Made by a program: the position numbers and the translations under genes. 64,000 bases of DNA from Azolla caroliniana (Eukaryota > Polypodiophyta). The stretch covers positions 28,086,001 to 28,150,000 of the forward strand of contig JBHGNT010000002.1 in NCBI GenBank assembly GCA_043228905.1. The letters run 5' to 3'. The notes under the pieces are model-generated. The model did no database searches. It had not been told where the DNA came from and saw only the letters and a list, made by a program, of their open reading frames with translations. Positions 13,201 through 24,715 of the stretch are shown one piece after another; the stretch's first letter is position 1; each line of letters begins with the position of its first letter.

Positions 13201-13770
13201 ACCCTCGCCACCGTCTCTTAAAGTCCACTTGACGTTGCCTTTGAGAATCAGTTGAACCCTACAGATCATCATATTGTCCATGTATGGCATAACACCTCGG
13301 TACCTTAGCACACTAATGTGCAAAATATTAACTACACAATCAAACAATTATATCTTACTTAACCATACAATTATGTGTCACAAACATAGAAATAATATCG
13401 ACATTTGTAATGGTTTCGGTAATTCTAGACATATCAACGGTTGAGGGATTGGTACTTCCTTCGAAAAAATCACGTGACCTATACTTTTTTTGGTGCTCCA
13501 AATACGTTTTACAATTTTCAATAACTAAAACTTGTATACTTGATGGTGGTTATGCATTTTGGTTTGTTCATAGATCTTCATTGAGGATGTATTTTTGTTT
13601 GAAAATGTCGTAATTCAACTTCATATGAATGTATTCTTAGGATGATTAACATTAATTCATGCTTCACAATTTCGGGTTGTCAATCACATCTACAATCTTA
13701 TGTATTCGTCCCTATGCATGTTTTGAATGTCATCTAGTGGCCTTTGTAAGGAACCTAATAACAAAATGAA
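8801..13770. other. Gene-free intergenic stretch
   Basis: I find no coding exon that I can recognise, only short random open frames. Simple repeats are (GATA)n at about 8856-8871 and a long (GA)n at 10207-10246. A TATA-like string (ATATATAAAGGC) stands at about 9157, followed by one CACGTG at 9187. The rest is A+T-rich unique-looking sequence, possibly old transposon debris. Confidence 0.5.
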
Positions 13771-13775
13771 GTATT

Positions 13776-14339
13776 TGTTGGGAAACATGTCCCTCCGGAT
13801 GGGAAGAAGAGAACGAACCAATTCCGATGGAGTCCAATGAGTATTTCGGCTGAGGCCAAAATCGAGATCGAAAACCGAAACCGAAATCGGGAGACTATAA
13901 TTGTAAATAGTCATAATGTGCGCCTTGTGGGCTATATCTGTAAATTGCCCAGAAAGTTGTATTGGTATAAATACAACTAGGGCAAACTTATGAGAAAAAG
14001 GGGGAATCATTTTTTAGTTGTTATATAGTTAGACAGGTGGTAGTTGCCTCTATAATTGTGAGTGTGTGTGTGTGTGTGTGTGAGTGAGAGTATAACTCTG
14101 TAGCCGTCTGTCAGATGAAGGAGAACTCGAGGTCAATGCCTCCGAGTTTCTTATTTGTACTTCTCCTCTATCGTAGTGATATGTTTCTTGGGGTTTGTGG
14201 ACCCCCGTGGTTTTTGCCCGTTCAGGTTTCCACATAAAATATCTGTTTTTTCTCGTTTTCTGTCTGTGTATCTATTTCGCTCGTTTCTTTGAACCTGCAT
14301 ACGAACATGAAACCGGTTGTGGCCGGTCGATACTCAACA
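13776..14339. mobile_element. Solo LTR, copia-like
   Basis: A 564-bp block starts TGTTG and ends CAACA, the short inverted ends of an LTR. It is bordered by GTATT (13771-13775) and GTATC (14340-14344), a five-base target-site duplication with one transition. Inside are a TATA box (TATAAATAC at 13966), a (GT)n run at about 14059-14081, and the phrase CCCGTGGTTTTTGCCCG followed by GGTTTCCACATAAAA, which resembles the R-U5 part of many plant copia LTRs. No reverse transcriptase or second LTR lies next to it, so it is best read as a solo LTR left by recombination. The strand is inferred from the order of TATA box and U5-like text. Confidence 0.75.
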
Positions 14340-14344
14340 GTATC

Positions 14345-16646
14345 AAGGAACGAACAAGATATTCATGTTGAAGAACAAGTTGGGAAATATTGCTTGAATG
14401 CGAAATAGTTTAAATACACCAAGTCACCTTATTAAAATTATATGATTCAAATATATAAACATATGATGGAATGATAAAACTTCCAATTCACAACATTAAT
14501 ATTATGATTCAAGGATTGAGCAATGGGTTCGATGTAGTGTTCGTTAAAACCATTCTTTATTGAAGTTTATCCACACAAGTAGTTTGCTCTCATATGATGT
14601 CTCAACAAGATTGACATCAATGCGCCATTTTGTTAAATGAAGGGTTTTGTAGGAAACTTTATAGGAGTTTATGCACAAAAGTTGTTCACCCCAAATTGAT
14701 GTCTCAACAAGATTGACACTGTGTCATTTTCTATAAATGAAAGATTTTGAAGGAATAAGCAATAACGATTTAAAACTATTGTGATATTGTATGGTTGTCT
14801 TTGGATCCAATTTAAACATAATTAATTTAGTTACAAGATGGCTTTGAATCTCGGACTTATTGAATTTATACTTTCCAAGCAAATAGAACACTTTATTTGG
14901 TGTTTTTGAGGATTAAGAAATTGCAATAGACGTGTTCAACTCATTGTTAATGTTTTTGAGGACTAAGGAAATATAATACGGCTTAATGATAATATATGTT
15001 CATAAGTTCTTATTAAAATGGAATTTTAACTTAATTATGAAAAATGAAATAAAAGTTAATTATCGAGAATCTACATATATACATATATACATATAAATAC
15101 ACACAATGCTTACCATACGTACATTACATACATACATGCATGCGTGCATGCATCATGCATGCATTGCATACATAACCACTCAAGTTTTGGTTCAAATGAA
15201 GTTGTAGAATGGTGAAGAAGTCAAATCGGTGTTTCTTTATCTAGTCCTATTCTAATGCGTTTGGATGGTTGGTGATGTTTGGAGATGTTTCATCTAGAGA
15301 CATTAGGAGATGTGTGAGGGTGAGCGGTGGGCATAATGATAGAGAGATGTGGAGGTGAGGCAAACTTGTTGAGGGTAAGTGTGTTAGGTGTATTGGGGAT
15401 GATGTCTCAACTTGGTGATCAAAAGTGGGGGCATATCAATTCGAAAATCGATATATGTGCATTTAATGGAGAACTGGCTAGTGAAGTACAAATGATGAGC
15501 CAAGATGGTAGAGAAGGGATCGGGGAAGAAAGTAAGGGTAGAGAGGAAAACCATTAGAAAGTGAAGCATGCACAAGGGAGAAGCAAGTTCTACCATTAGG
15601 GCTCTTCGAGAAACAAATAACAATGAAAAGGCACAAAGGAAAGTCTTAGGGACATAAATAGAGATATCTACACAAATGACTTTATCCACTTATGATAAAG
15701 AGTTCATGTTGAATAAACTAGAGGAAGTCCATCGGTCGGAGTCAAGCGAGTTGATTGATAGGCTATCAAGTGTAGTGGCACTAGTAAAGCAATGTGTGAA
15801 GATGTGCTAAGTGGGTCACGGTCATGGATATTTGGTACCCATTGTCAAGGACGCAATGGGATGGTGTTTTGTCCTTTATGACTTTGAAACTAAGTGTGGA
15901 ATCATTAGGATGCAAAGTTTTGGAGTTCTATGTTGGGGAGGCCAAGAAGAGAATTTTCTCTCTTTTTTCAATCATACTTGAGGATGAAGAAATTTGAGGT
16001 AGAGATGATCCTAGATACTCAATGGTGTGCGAAAATTTGGTTATCCGAGTGTCATGAAACGTATTATTGTTAACGCAGGTTATATCACTCCACAAGTTAT
16101 ATATTGAATACCAAGCATGGCATATTAACAATCATAGTGGAGAGACAGCTTCCCAAAAATACACTTCAATGCTTCTTTATTTCCCAAAATGCCATCACAA
16201 CATTGGTTAATAATTACTAGTAGCACATTTTGAAGATTACCATTGAAGGACATTGGTGGACAAGGGCTTATGAAAATACATAGAGGTATTTATGGACTAA
16301 TAAAGGAAAACTCAGTAGTGTGTACCTTAGAACATAAGATGAACTCATGTAGACCCACCCTAGTTATACAAATGATTGGGCATTATTATAAAGGCCCAAT
16401 TACGCACGCTAGTACTTAATTCATGGATTAATCATTAATGTGCAAAGCACATTAAGGAGTACTTAATCATTAATAATCATCATAAAAAACCCCGCAGCAA
16501 ATATTAATTACTCTAACCATAGGGGCACTCTTTTGAAATAAAAGAAAACCTGAGGACGGGCATCCTCGGTCTCTTGTTATTTCATTTCTCTTATTAAGTT
16601 TCTTACAGTAATAAGTTACTAATAACTAAGGAGGATATATAAGATT
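14345..16646. other. Gene-free stretch between solo LTR and Dof gene
   Basis: No recognisable gene. Diverged tandem duplications occur at about 14580-14760, where ATGATGTCTCAACAAGATTGACA or a close variant occurs twice, and at 14905-14975, where TTTTTGAGGA(T/C)TAAG(A)AA occurs twice. A CATA/CATG repeat with CATGCATG palindromes spans 15065-15170. A small perfect hairpin is noted at 16435-16455. Confidence 0.45.
16435..16455. other. Perfect 9-bp hairpin downstream of Dof gene
   Basis: TTAATGTGC and GCACATTAA are separated by AAA. It lies about 190 nt past the stop of the minus-strand Dof gene and could fold in its 3' UTR. The role is unknown and it may be chance in A+T-rich sequence. Confidence 0.4.
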
Positions 16647-17582
16647 CTATAACATAAAATTCCAATTAATTCTATTACTATTATTAATAATTCCATAATA
16701 ATGATCATGATCGTGATGATTAGTATTAACGATCTCCTCATTATTACCATTAGTATGATTAGATTTCGTAATTGGATCATTAATCAAGAGATGGGGAGGA
16801 TCATCAGGATCTTTAAACAGGCGACGCGAGATGCGATTAGCATGCTTAATTAGGTGATTAGAGCCGAGATTAGGAGTTGATTCCGAATTGCTAACCAAGT
16901 GAAAAATAGGAGGAGCGTCATTAGGGGGATTCAAATACAGTTGGGATGAATTAATCAGGTTATTAGGGTGTGGGTGGGGAGGGTTAGGTTCTCCTTGGGC
17001 ACTGATTAAGGGATTAGTTGAGTGATTAGGGTGTAGTTGGGCACTAATTAAGAGGTTAACATTGCGATTCGTGGTCTTGTGGTTCTTCCTACATGCACCT
17101 CCAATGGGAACATTCCTTAATGATCCTCCTTTGGTCCAATATCTCCTGCAGCTCTTGCAGAAATGCCTGGGCTGCAATGAACTGTAGTTATTGTAATAGC
17201 AGAACTTGGTGTTGCTTGAATCACATCTTGGGCACCTTGGTGATGATAGAGTATGAGTGCCAATCATTGAATTTTCGGTGCTGCTAATTATTGGATTTAT
17301 TGTAGTAGTGGTAGTAGGATTAGTGCTCATCAAGATTGAATTAGGCTTGATAAACCTTGGATTAGTGTTCATAATCGTTGGAGGATTAGTGTGACGGATT
17401 GATAATATGGGCCTCATATTCGTTGAATCATTCGTCGTTGTCATCACATGATGATGATTCATTAGATTACTGTGATTAGAAATTCCACTGTTGTTATTGT
17501 CACAGTCATTATGATCGCTGCTGCCGCGGTTGTTATGAAATTGTCTCGGTTTGATATCTGCACATTCCTTAATCCCTTCCAT
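16647..17582 (-). CDS. Dof zinc-finger transcription factor, intronless, 311 residues
   Basis: The open frame starts MEGIKEC and ends INWNFML. The Dof domain covers about residues 115-162: CPRC at 117-120 and CKSC at 142-145 give the family C-x2-C-x21-C-x2-C spacing, followed by [17 protein letters not shown]. Dof proteins are plant-specific nuclear factors that bind AAAG cores. Outside the domain the protein is rich in Asn, His, Ser and Thr, with a Thr run (about 90-94) and a loosely repeated N-P-L-I-S-A-Q phrase after the finger. There is no CDF motif, so it belongs to another Dof subgroup than the gene at 38.6-40.3 kb. No intron is needed. A 5' UTR intron cannot be judged. Confidence 0.93.
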   Translation of the reverse strand: MEGIKECADIKPRQFHNNRGSSDHNDCDNNNSGISNHSNLMNHHHVMTTTNDSTNMRPILSIRHTNPPTIMNTNPRFIKPNSILMSTNPTTTTTINPIISSTENSMIGTHTLSSPRCPRCDSSNTKFCYYNNYSSLQPRHFCKSCRRYWTKGGSLRNVPIGGACRKNHKTTNRNVNLLISAQLHPNHSTNPLISAQGEPNPPHPHPNNLINSSQLYLNPPNDAPPIFHLVSNSESTPNLGSNHLIKHANRISRRLFKDPDDPPHLLINDPITKSNHTNGNNEEIVNTNHHDHDHYYGIINNSNRINWNFML

Positions 17583-20500
17583 ATATTTAACCCTGAATGT
17601 CTAATAAATCAACGGATTAGCAGATACATGAGACTGCATTAGCAATGTTTAAACTATTCGTGCTTAAAAGTTAGCAAAGAGATTCATTAATTACCTTGGG
17701 GTAATATTATGTTTGGGGGAATGTATAATGGTAATTTGTTTAAAACAAAACAAATTTATATCCGTACTTAATTAAATCCTCAAATCATGACGAGATTCGC
17801 AATTAGCGAGTAGTACTGATTACATCCCACATGAAATTATGTCATTTGGTCATATTGCAGCACATAATTAACAATGATGGAATTGATTGCATATACATAT
17901 AACTAATGGAGGATGAATTCTAAGAAAGTATGTATGTGGAGATGAAATCATTATAATTAAGGTGGCCTAGGGGTAAATAGTAGATAGAATGACTCCTGAA
18001 AGAAGAAGAAGAAGAAGAAGAAGAAGAAGCAATGACTTTAAGGAGTATTGCGGAGTAATAATGTGAGTGAGTGGTCGTGTCACGTGAGGCTTGATGACAT
18101 GTCATAGGGTCTAGTTACTAAGCTAATAATACAAGATTAGGGGGCTATATATATAATTAAACTTACCTTTTAAAAAGCATTTATCGCTTATGTGCGCACT
18201 AGGTCCTTCTTACACTTTACCCCTCCAACATTTCTATGTGTCATTCTTTTACCCTTAAGAGGTCTGTATATGTTAACTACAACTTGTACCAATGCCACTA
18301 AGAAGCCACACGGCGTGTCATGTCTAGTAAGTTCACTAAATTCATCATCCATACGCCATACTCGTGATACTTGCAGAACATTAATGTGCATTAGACCGCC
18401 ATGCCATACGGCAAGTTAGATTATCAATATGTTAGTTTGTTCATTATCTTTGTGCAAATCAATGACAAAGCATCTCATCTGCACCTCTCATCACATCTAT
18501 GACTTCACCAATATATTTCATGTGTCATTGTTGGATCCTTGTGCTTCTAGCTTCTTCCCAAATCGAGTTATTGATAATGGAACAAAGTACGAGCTTGATT
18601 CTACCATTATATTTGGGATAATTACTTCATGTTACCCTAGCCAACATGTTCCATTGTATTCATGGTAATCATTGTAACATTTTAGATGGTCATTGGTAAC
18701 TTTAGTAGTTGGTTGCATGATAACCAAATAGCAAACATGCACACTAGCCAAGTGAGAGGGATGCTTGAAGGCTATGTTGTGATCATGCGTAAGACTAGAG
18801 ATAGTGAATTTAGGAGGGTTTCAATGTTTAAAAACAAATCTAGTTAAATAATAGTACTCTTCGACTAACTCGTTCTAAACTAATCTTGTAATTCTGGTAT
18901 ATGGTAAAGATTTTATTTATTTATTTTTGTCTTTGGATTCAGTATTAGTATTTATTTTTCTTTCCTCATTATCACTAGAGGAATGGCAAGGTGATTGATA
19001 GTGTTGCGTTGTTTTCAAATATCAACTTGTTAATGAGGCCTCTTTCCATCCTTTTTAGCCCATGCGCACTTACCTTTCCTTCAAATAGCTCTACCATTAG
19101 AGAATCAACCATGATTGTCCAATTATAGTTGCTACATTAGTTATATTGGATGAGAAAGAAAGAAAGTATCACAACACATGCTTTCTTTCTCATCCATTTG
19201 AGCATCTCTATCTTGATATGAATGTCTCCCACACTTATGAACGGCAATTGCTTAACCATCTACATTCATCCTCATAATACATTAGAAGGAAGACATATTT
19301 AAATGAACCATAACACATTATCTTTCTTGTGGTTGATTAACTTTTGTACTTAATATGCATCGACAAAACTACAAGAGTTAATTTACCATAACTATCAAGT
19401 TCCCCTTGGGAGGGGGAAAATTTTCGATTAACTTCTCATATTATTTTGAGCATGTTCTTTGTAGCCAGTATATACTTGTTAGGATGCTCCTTATCTATAA
19501 ACTATGACTATGTCGAAACTCATAAAGCACAAGATGGCTATAGTATATAAAATAAGTTTTTCATTGAGCTACAATTCGTGGTTCATTTGCAAGGCATGTG
19601 CTTAAATCACACAATATTTCTTTGTACATGAACAAATTACCTTCTTGAAAGTGTCACCTTTGCATTCTAATGTTGTGATCATTTTGAAACTTTGCCTAAA
19701 AAGTGAAACATTGTTTTCCTAGGGGGGGAGAGAGTGTGTTTATCTTCCTAATCAAGTATGGGAACTAAACTTGGGGAAAGCTAACCCAAATGTGATCAAA
19801 GGTGGAGCACTAGTGTAGAGTGCGATACTAAGACTCAAGAACTTTTAATGAGAGAAACAATGAGAGATGTGAGTAAGGTATATGGAGATGATGGTGGGCA
19901 TGGGGATGAGCTTTAGGATGCCCCTTTAAGCTTGACTATGCTAGTGAGCAAAGAGCTTGGTTTTCGCTTTACTCAACTTTAGCTTTGAAAATTAGGTTGA
20001 CATAAGTCGTGCTCTTGAAAAGGATATGATCTTATTTGTGTCGAGATCTTCACTACTTAGTGATTAGTGTGTATATGCCATAATATAGACAAGGTTCTAT
20101 ATTTTAATGTCATTAGGGAGCCTCCATCTCATGCATGGTCTCTAACCATGCAAACATAGCACACCTATGTCACACACCACTTCATGGCTATGAGTTGGTG
20201 TACTATTCCATTGTGATAAACAATCTCTTGTATGATACACATCTTAGTCCATGAGTTTGCGCCATCTATTAAATGTACAATATGGTTTCGAATTTCTATT
20301 GTATATTCCATTTATCATTTCTACTATTGCTTATGGGTTCAATACCTCACCTTATCAATTCTTAAACTCCATGTTCTGGGTGTAGAGGTAAAGCCCACAT
20401 TTCACAACATTAGCACTAAAGATTCATGACTTAGCAATAGGTTGAAATGGTGTATACATTGTATAAACTCTTCATAATTTTAGTTTAAGATAATCTAAAA

Positions 20501-22950
20501 GCCTAGGGATTTGCTCCTTAAAAAGGGTTAGAACTTTGGAGATGGTCATTTTTGTTCATATTAAGAAGATCGCAAACCATTACCTCCCTTTTATGTATGT
20601 ATTATGTGTTTACATTGTTTTTTCATCATTGGTGTAAGCAAATTTATCTTTTTCAACTCTATGGTAGTTCATTAACTATTAGTGTGAAGTATCATACTTC
20701 ACAAGAACTTGTGCATAAGTTATATCCAAGAGAAGATCTCATATCGTGGCCTCAAAAAGAAGTTACAAGTTATGGTTCAAACTTCAAATTATGAGAACAA
20801 TGTATCTAAGGAGTATCCCCTTCTTACCCTTTGAAGTCCCAACATGATGAGCCATTTGTGTCATGATGTTCCTTTTCTTTATACCAAACAAGAAGTTTAT
20901 TTTTACCATTTCCCAAATTGGGTGAGAATGTGGTTTATAATTTCCATTGTTGTCTCCCATGTGGCAATGCAAGGGATATTGAAGAGAATGTTAGACCCCA
21001 TTTCAAGCAAATTGAATTCGAAAGATTGAAGTGACTAGTTCTCCCAAAATAAGCTTCTCATTACACTTTGATAACCTCAATTAATGTTAAGAAATCACAT
21101 CTTCTTTCTCTTACTATATACAATTCCACTAATTGAATCACGAAGATATTAATCAAAACCAAAAAAAGTTGGAGATTTTTTTGGAAAAAAGAAGAAGAAG
21201 TTGGAGTTTCCCATATTTGCTAACATGACATTGAACTCCCACCTTTTAGTAAAGATAATTGAAAGAAATGCTAGTGTCAATGAAAATGCATAGGACGTTC
21301 CCAGGTTACCCAAGAAACTTTGGCTCCTAAGAATATCTCCTTTCAGGAGGGGTTATGAGTACAACAATAATGCATTGCTCATGCAACATGTGCATTTGAA
21401 ATGTCATCGCGAATTTGCACATAAACATGGACATGCAACATTATATTAACATATGTGGCCCCATTGTAGAAAACTATTAGATACAAGAAGATGCATAACA
21501 TCACGAGACATTGATTGGCACCATATTCTTCTGATCTTGAGGGTACAATAACATCTTGCCTCGGGATGGATGGATTTTTAAATGGTTTACTTTGAGAAGA
21601 GGGGTGGTGCTCATATTCATAGATTAAAGGTCACAATCATTTTAAAGAGAAAATAGTAAGATTCCCACTAGACTCATTTCATATGGAAATGTCAAGATAG
21701 CACATTGTATCTAAGACCAATAGGCAGCAATTTACAATGTTGTAGAAGTCAATAACAAGGGCATGGAAATTAGTATGTCAATAATGGAGGATCCAATTAA
21801 AGCAAATATCATGACACAAATAAACATTTGCATTCTCCATATTCTAAGGTGATACTTTTCTATGAAAAATTTAAGCACGGAATTATGCGGGAAGAAACCA
21901 ATACAACCACTTTGACGCATGAAAAGGTGAAGAATATATTGAAAGGAGTAAAGCAACAGAAAAAGACACATGTTTATGCATGAGATTGCTATCCGATATG
22001 CCATTGCACTTGTTCATGCATGGGTGAAGAGAAAGCATTTGAGCATACGACAATGATCTACACAAACAGCAATTATTATTAGTTGTAAATGCATGCATTT
22101 GTTACTATGGAGGATGTGTGGTTTAGAACCACATGCACATAAGTGTTTGTTGAAGGCTGAAACCCTATGGATTTAGAACATGCATTTGTTATTGTGGAAG
22201 ATGGATGATGTAGAACGGCATTCACATGAGTGTTTGTTGAAACCCTAGGATTATAAACATGTCATAAATTGATTAATAAGAAAAGTAATATGCACAGGAA
22301 TCCAAGATAGTAAATGCAAGTTTTATGAAATCTTACAAATAACTTATTGTTCAAGTTCATTGTCGTTCATCTAGATTAAGTGTGAGCAGGTTTATTAAGC
22401 CTACATTTATGAAATCGTCATGACTTCCCAATACATTCTAGCGAAATTTTTGGATGGCAATTTATTTTGCAATGAAACCAATACATCATTGTAAAAAAGT
22501 GTCAAGGGAGCATGAATTTAAAGTGGGTTGTTTTTTAGTAGCATTACGTAACCCTTCTAAAGTTTTCTTTCTTTTCTTTTCTTTTCTTTTTTTAATACAA
22601 AATATCCTCCATTGGTATGTGGATCTAAACTAAATAATTGTAACTTTGTAAGGCCTACATAGAAAACACAAAATATTGTTTTGAAAGCAAGGTAAGCCAT
22701 CTTGTTAACCATGTGACGAAGGAAGATATTGAGATATAAACAAGAAGTTATTGCATATAGAGAGGTATACACAATAATTCGTCATAGATCAATGTCTTCA
22801 TGAATGATGCCAATTTCATGTCCTCTTCTAAGCGATAAACATAACTTAACAAAATGGCTGGTTTGGACAAATATGTTTCAAATGCCATTGTCATTATAAA
22901 AACATTCATGTTCTTACCATACATGATAGCAAAGTTGAAGCAATTGTGAT
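17583..22950. other. Gene-free intergenic stretch
   Basis: No recognisable gene. It holds a (GAA)n run at 18000-18030 in the upstream flank of the Dof gene, a 16-bp inverted repeat at 19147-19196, and a diverged tandem duplication near 22090-22260 where ATGCATTTGTTA(C/T)T(A/G)TGGA(G/A)GATG occurs twice about 88 bp apart. The many short open frames show no family signature. The right end may include further decayed LINE sequence. Confidence 0.45.
19147..19196. repeat. Inverted repeat with 16-bp arms
   Basis: The arm TGGATGAGAAAGAAAG (19147-19162) is matched by CTTTCTTTCTCATCCA (19181-19196), with an 18-nt spacer. The transcript could form a stable stem. No TIR-element features or flanking duplication were found. 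Confidence 0.7.
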
Positions 22951-24715
22951 ATGATATTTACATTCACAATATATTTCTTTTTCAGCATTCATATGTTCAA
23001 GTCTAAGTTTAATGGAACCCCAATGTGTTTCAATGAGAATAAACAACATCCTAATCATTCCCTTGATATTTTTCGACAAGATAAGTTTTTTAGGGGTATC
23101 ATGAAGGCATGGTGGGATTTGAAACATAACTTGGTCCAATCTCTACCATCATGTATGGAGGAATGGTTGTGACAACCCCTTATAATGAACCCATTATTTC
23201 TATCTGAGGAAGGAGGAATGTTAGGAAAAAGAACTAGGTTGAAATGGGCTAATTTTGATAGAGGAGAAAGTTGGATCGGTAAGGAATTGCCTGTATTTTT
23301 CTTCTTCGTCGATTGAAAACAAAACCTAGATTTGTCGCACAATTTGGGGTGGAAACATTATGTATACAGAAATTGATAGAGTGTTTATGATGCATTCCTT
23401 TCAACCTTCTCAAAGTGGTCTATTTTGGTATGGTATGTTTTCATCTTTACATGTCTTGTTGGGGGTCAAAGCTTATAAAAACTCTCATGATTGTCTATAT
23501 TTCGATGTTTTGCGGTCTGGACGGCTTCATTCTATCGTTATGGAAGACGAAGTTGTATCTCAAGGGAGTATGTTGCCTGTTCTTATATTGTGGAAAAATG
23601 ATAAAAAATGGATGTTGAATCCACACCCAAATGATATAAACAATTTATCTGAATTGTGGGTCTACGAGAATAAGCCTATTGACAAACTTTTGTGGGATCC
23701 CAATGAATGGAAATGGCAAAGTATATTACCACAAGGAATGTTAGGCAAGCAAATCCCATTTTTACCGAGTACTGAAAAAATGGGTAGAGAATTGCTAAGG
23801 AGGCGTGTGGTTGTTACGCCAGCAGCATGTAAATTTTGGAACTTGGGTAATGTACGACACTCTTGGTTAAATGCTTATTGGAAATGGCTATGGGCCATGG
23901 AAATTCCTAGAAAAGTTGTCTTGTTTAGATGGTTGTTGGTACATTATGGCACCCCTGTGAAGTCATGGATGAAGGGGCATTGCCATTATTTAAAATGTGA
24001 CAATTGTGGTTTTCCCAATGAAACGATGCACCATGTTTTATGGGTATGTCCTATAGCTAGAGTAGTATGGAAAAGAGTGTTGAGAATTTTGTATCCTATT
24101 TATGGTAAACATGTGTGCACATGGGGTTTTGTGAGATGGGGAAGGTTGGCTGAAGAAATACATAATTATGAAAGGGGTTGTGTTGATTTTCTTCTCCTCT
24201 CTTATGGAAGACAGGTGTTGGAGGCCTCTTATACTACACCAATGCATTGTTTGAAAGAAGACAAGGTTTGGTCTACTATATCTTCTTTAGTAGTTTGGAT
24301 GTTATGGAAGGCAAGATGTAAGTGTGTATTTCAGAATGTCAAACCAAATGCAGTTGAGTTAGTCAAGGAGATATGGTTGATGCTCCTGCATACTCTAAGA
24401 GGTCAATATGAAGCAATACATGGTGAGCCTAATGTTGTGTTTCGCAAGCAACAACAATTTCGCGAAATTTGGAAAAAGGCAGAGGTCTTCACCTATTTTG
24501 GGGACAGAATAAAATGGAGATACGCTCCACCAAGATGGCTTTTTCCGCCCCCTGTCTTGAAAAGACCTTGCATGAGGGTTTCCACTACTAGACATGTTGA
24601 TTCATGTGGGTAGGAAGGTTGTAATAGATTGTATGGATACTTTGTAGCCTTTGGGCATCTTTTCATTAATACCACGGTGAATCTTGACTTTTAAAAATAA
24701 AATAAAAATAAACAA
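22951..24715 (+). mobile_element. 5'-truncated LINE (non-LTR retrotransposon) with zf-RVT region
   Basis: The longest frame, 23360-24613, encodes 417 residues resembling the region downstream of LINE reverse transcriptase. After KFWNLGNVRHSWLNAYWKWL and MEIPRKVVLFRWLL it shows the zinc-binding motif CDNCGFPNETMHHVLWVC, typical of the zf-RVT domain. A related segment (AWWDLKHNLVQSLPS, CMEEWL) sits upstream at 22951-23172 in another frame, so the copy is frameshifted. Endonuclease and catalytic RT domains are missing. The 3' end has a short non-coding tail and an A-rich stretch (TTTTAAAAATAAAATAAAAA, about 24689-24708), as expected for target-primed reverse transcription. I could not find a target-site duplication. 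The copy is dead, although its 417-codon frame remains open. Confidence 0.8.

Noticed and set aside
13690-14010. 106-codon minus frame over the solo LTR start.
   Set aside because: It crosses the LTR boundary and has no family signature, so it is chance.
15065-15170. CATGCATG-rich stretch as RY seed-regulatory elements.
   Set aside because: It is part of a simple CATA/CATG repeat with no gene nearby.
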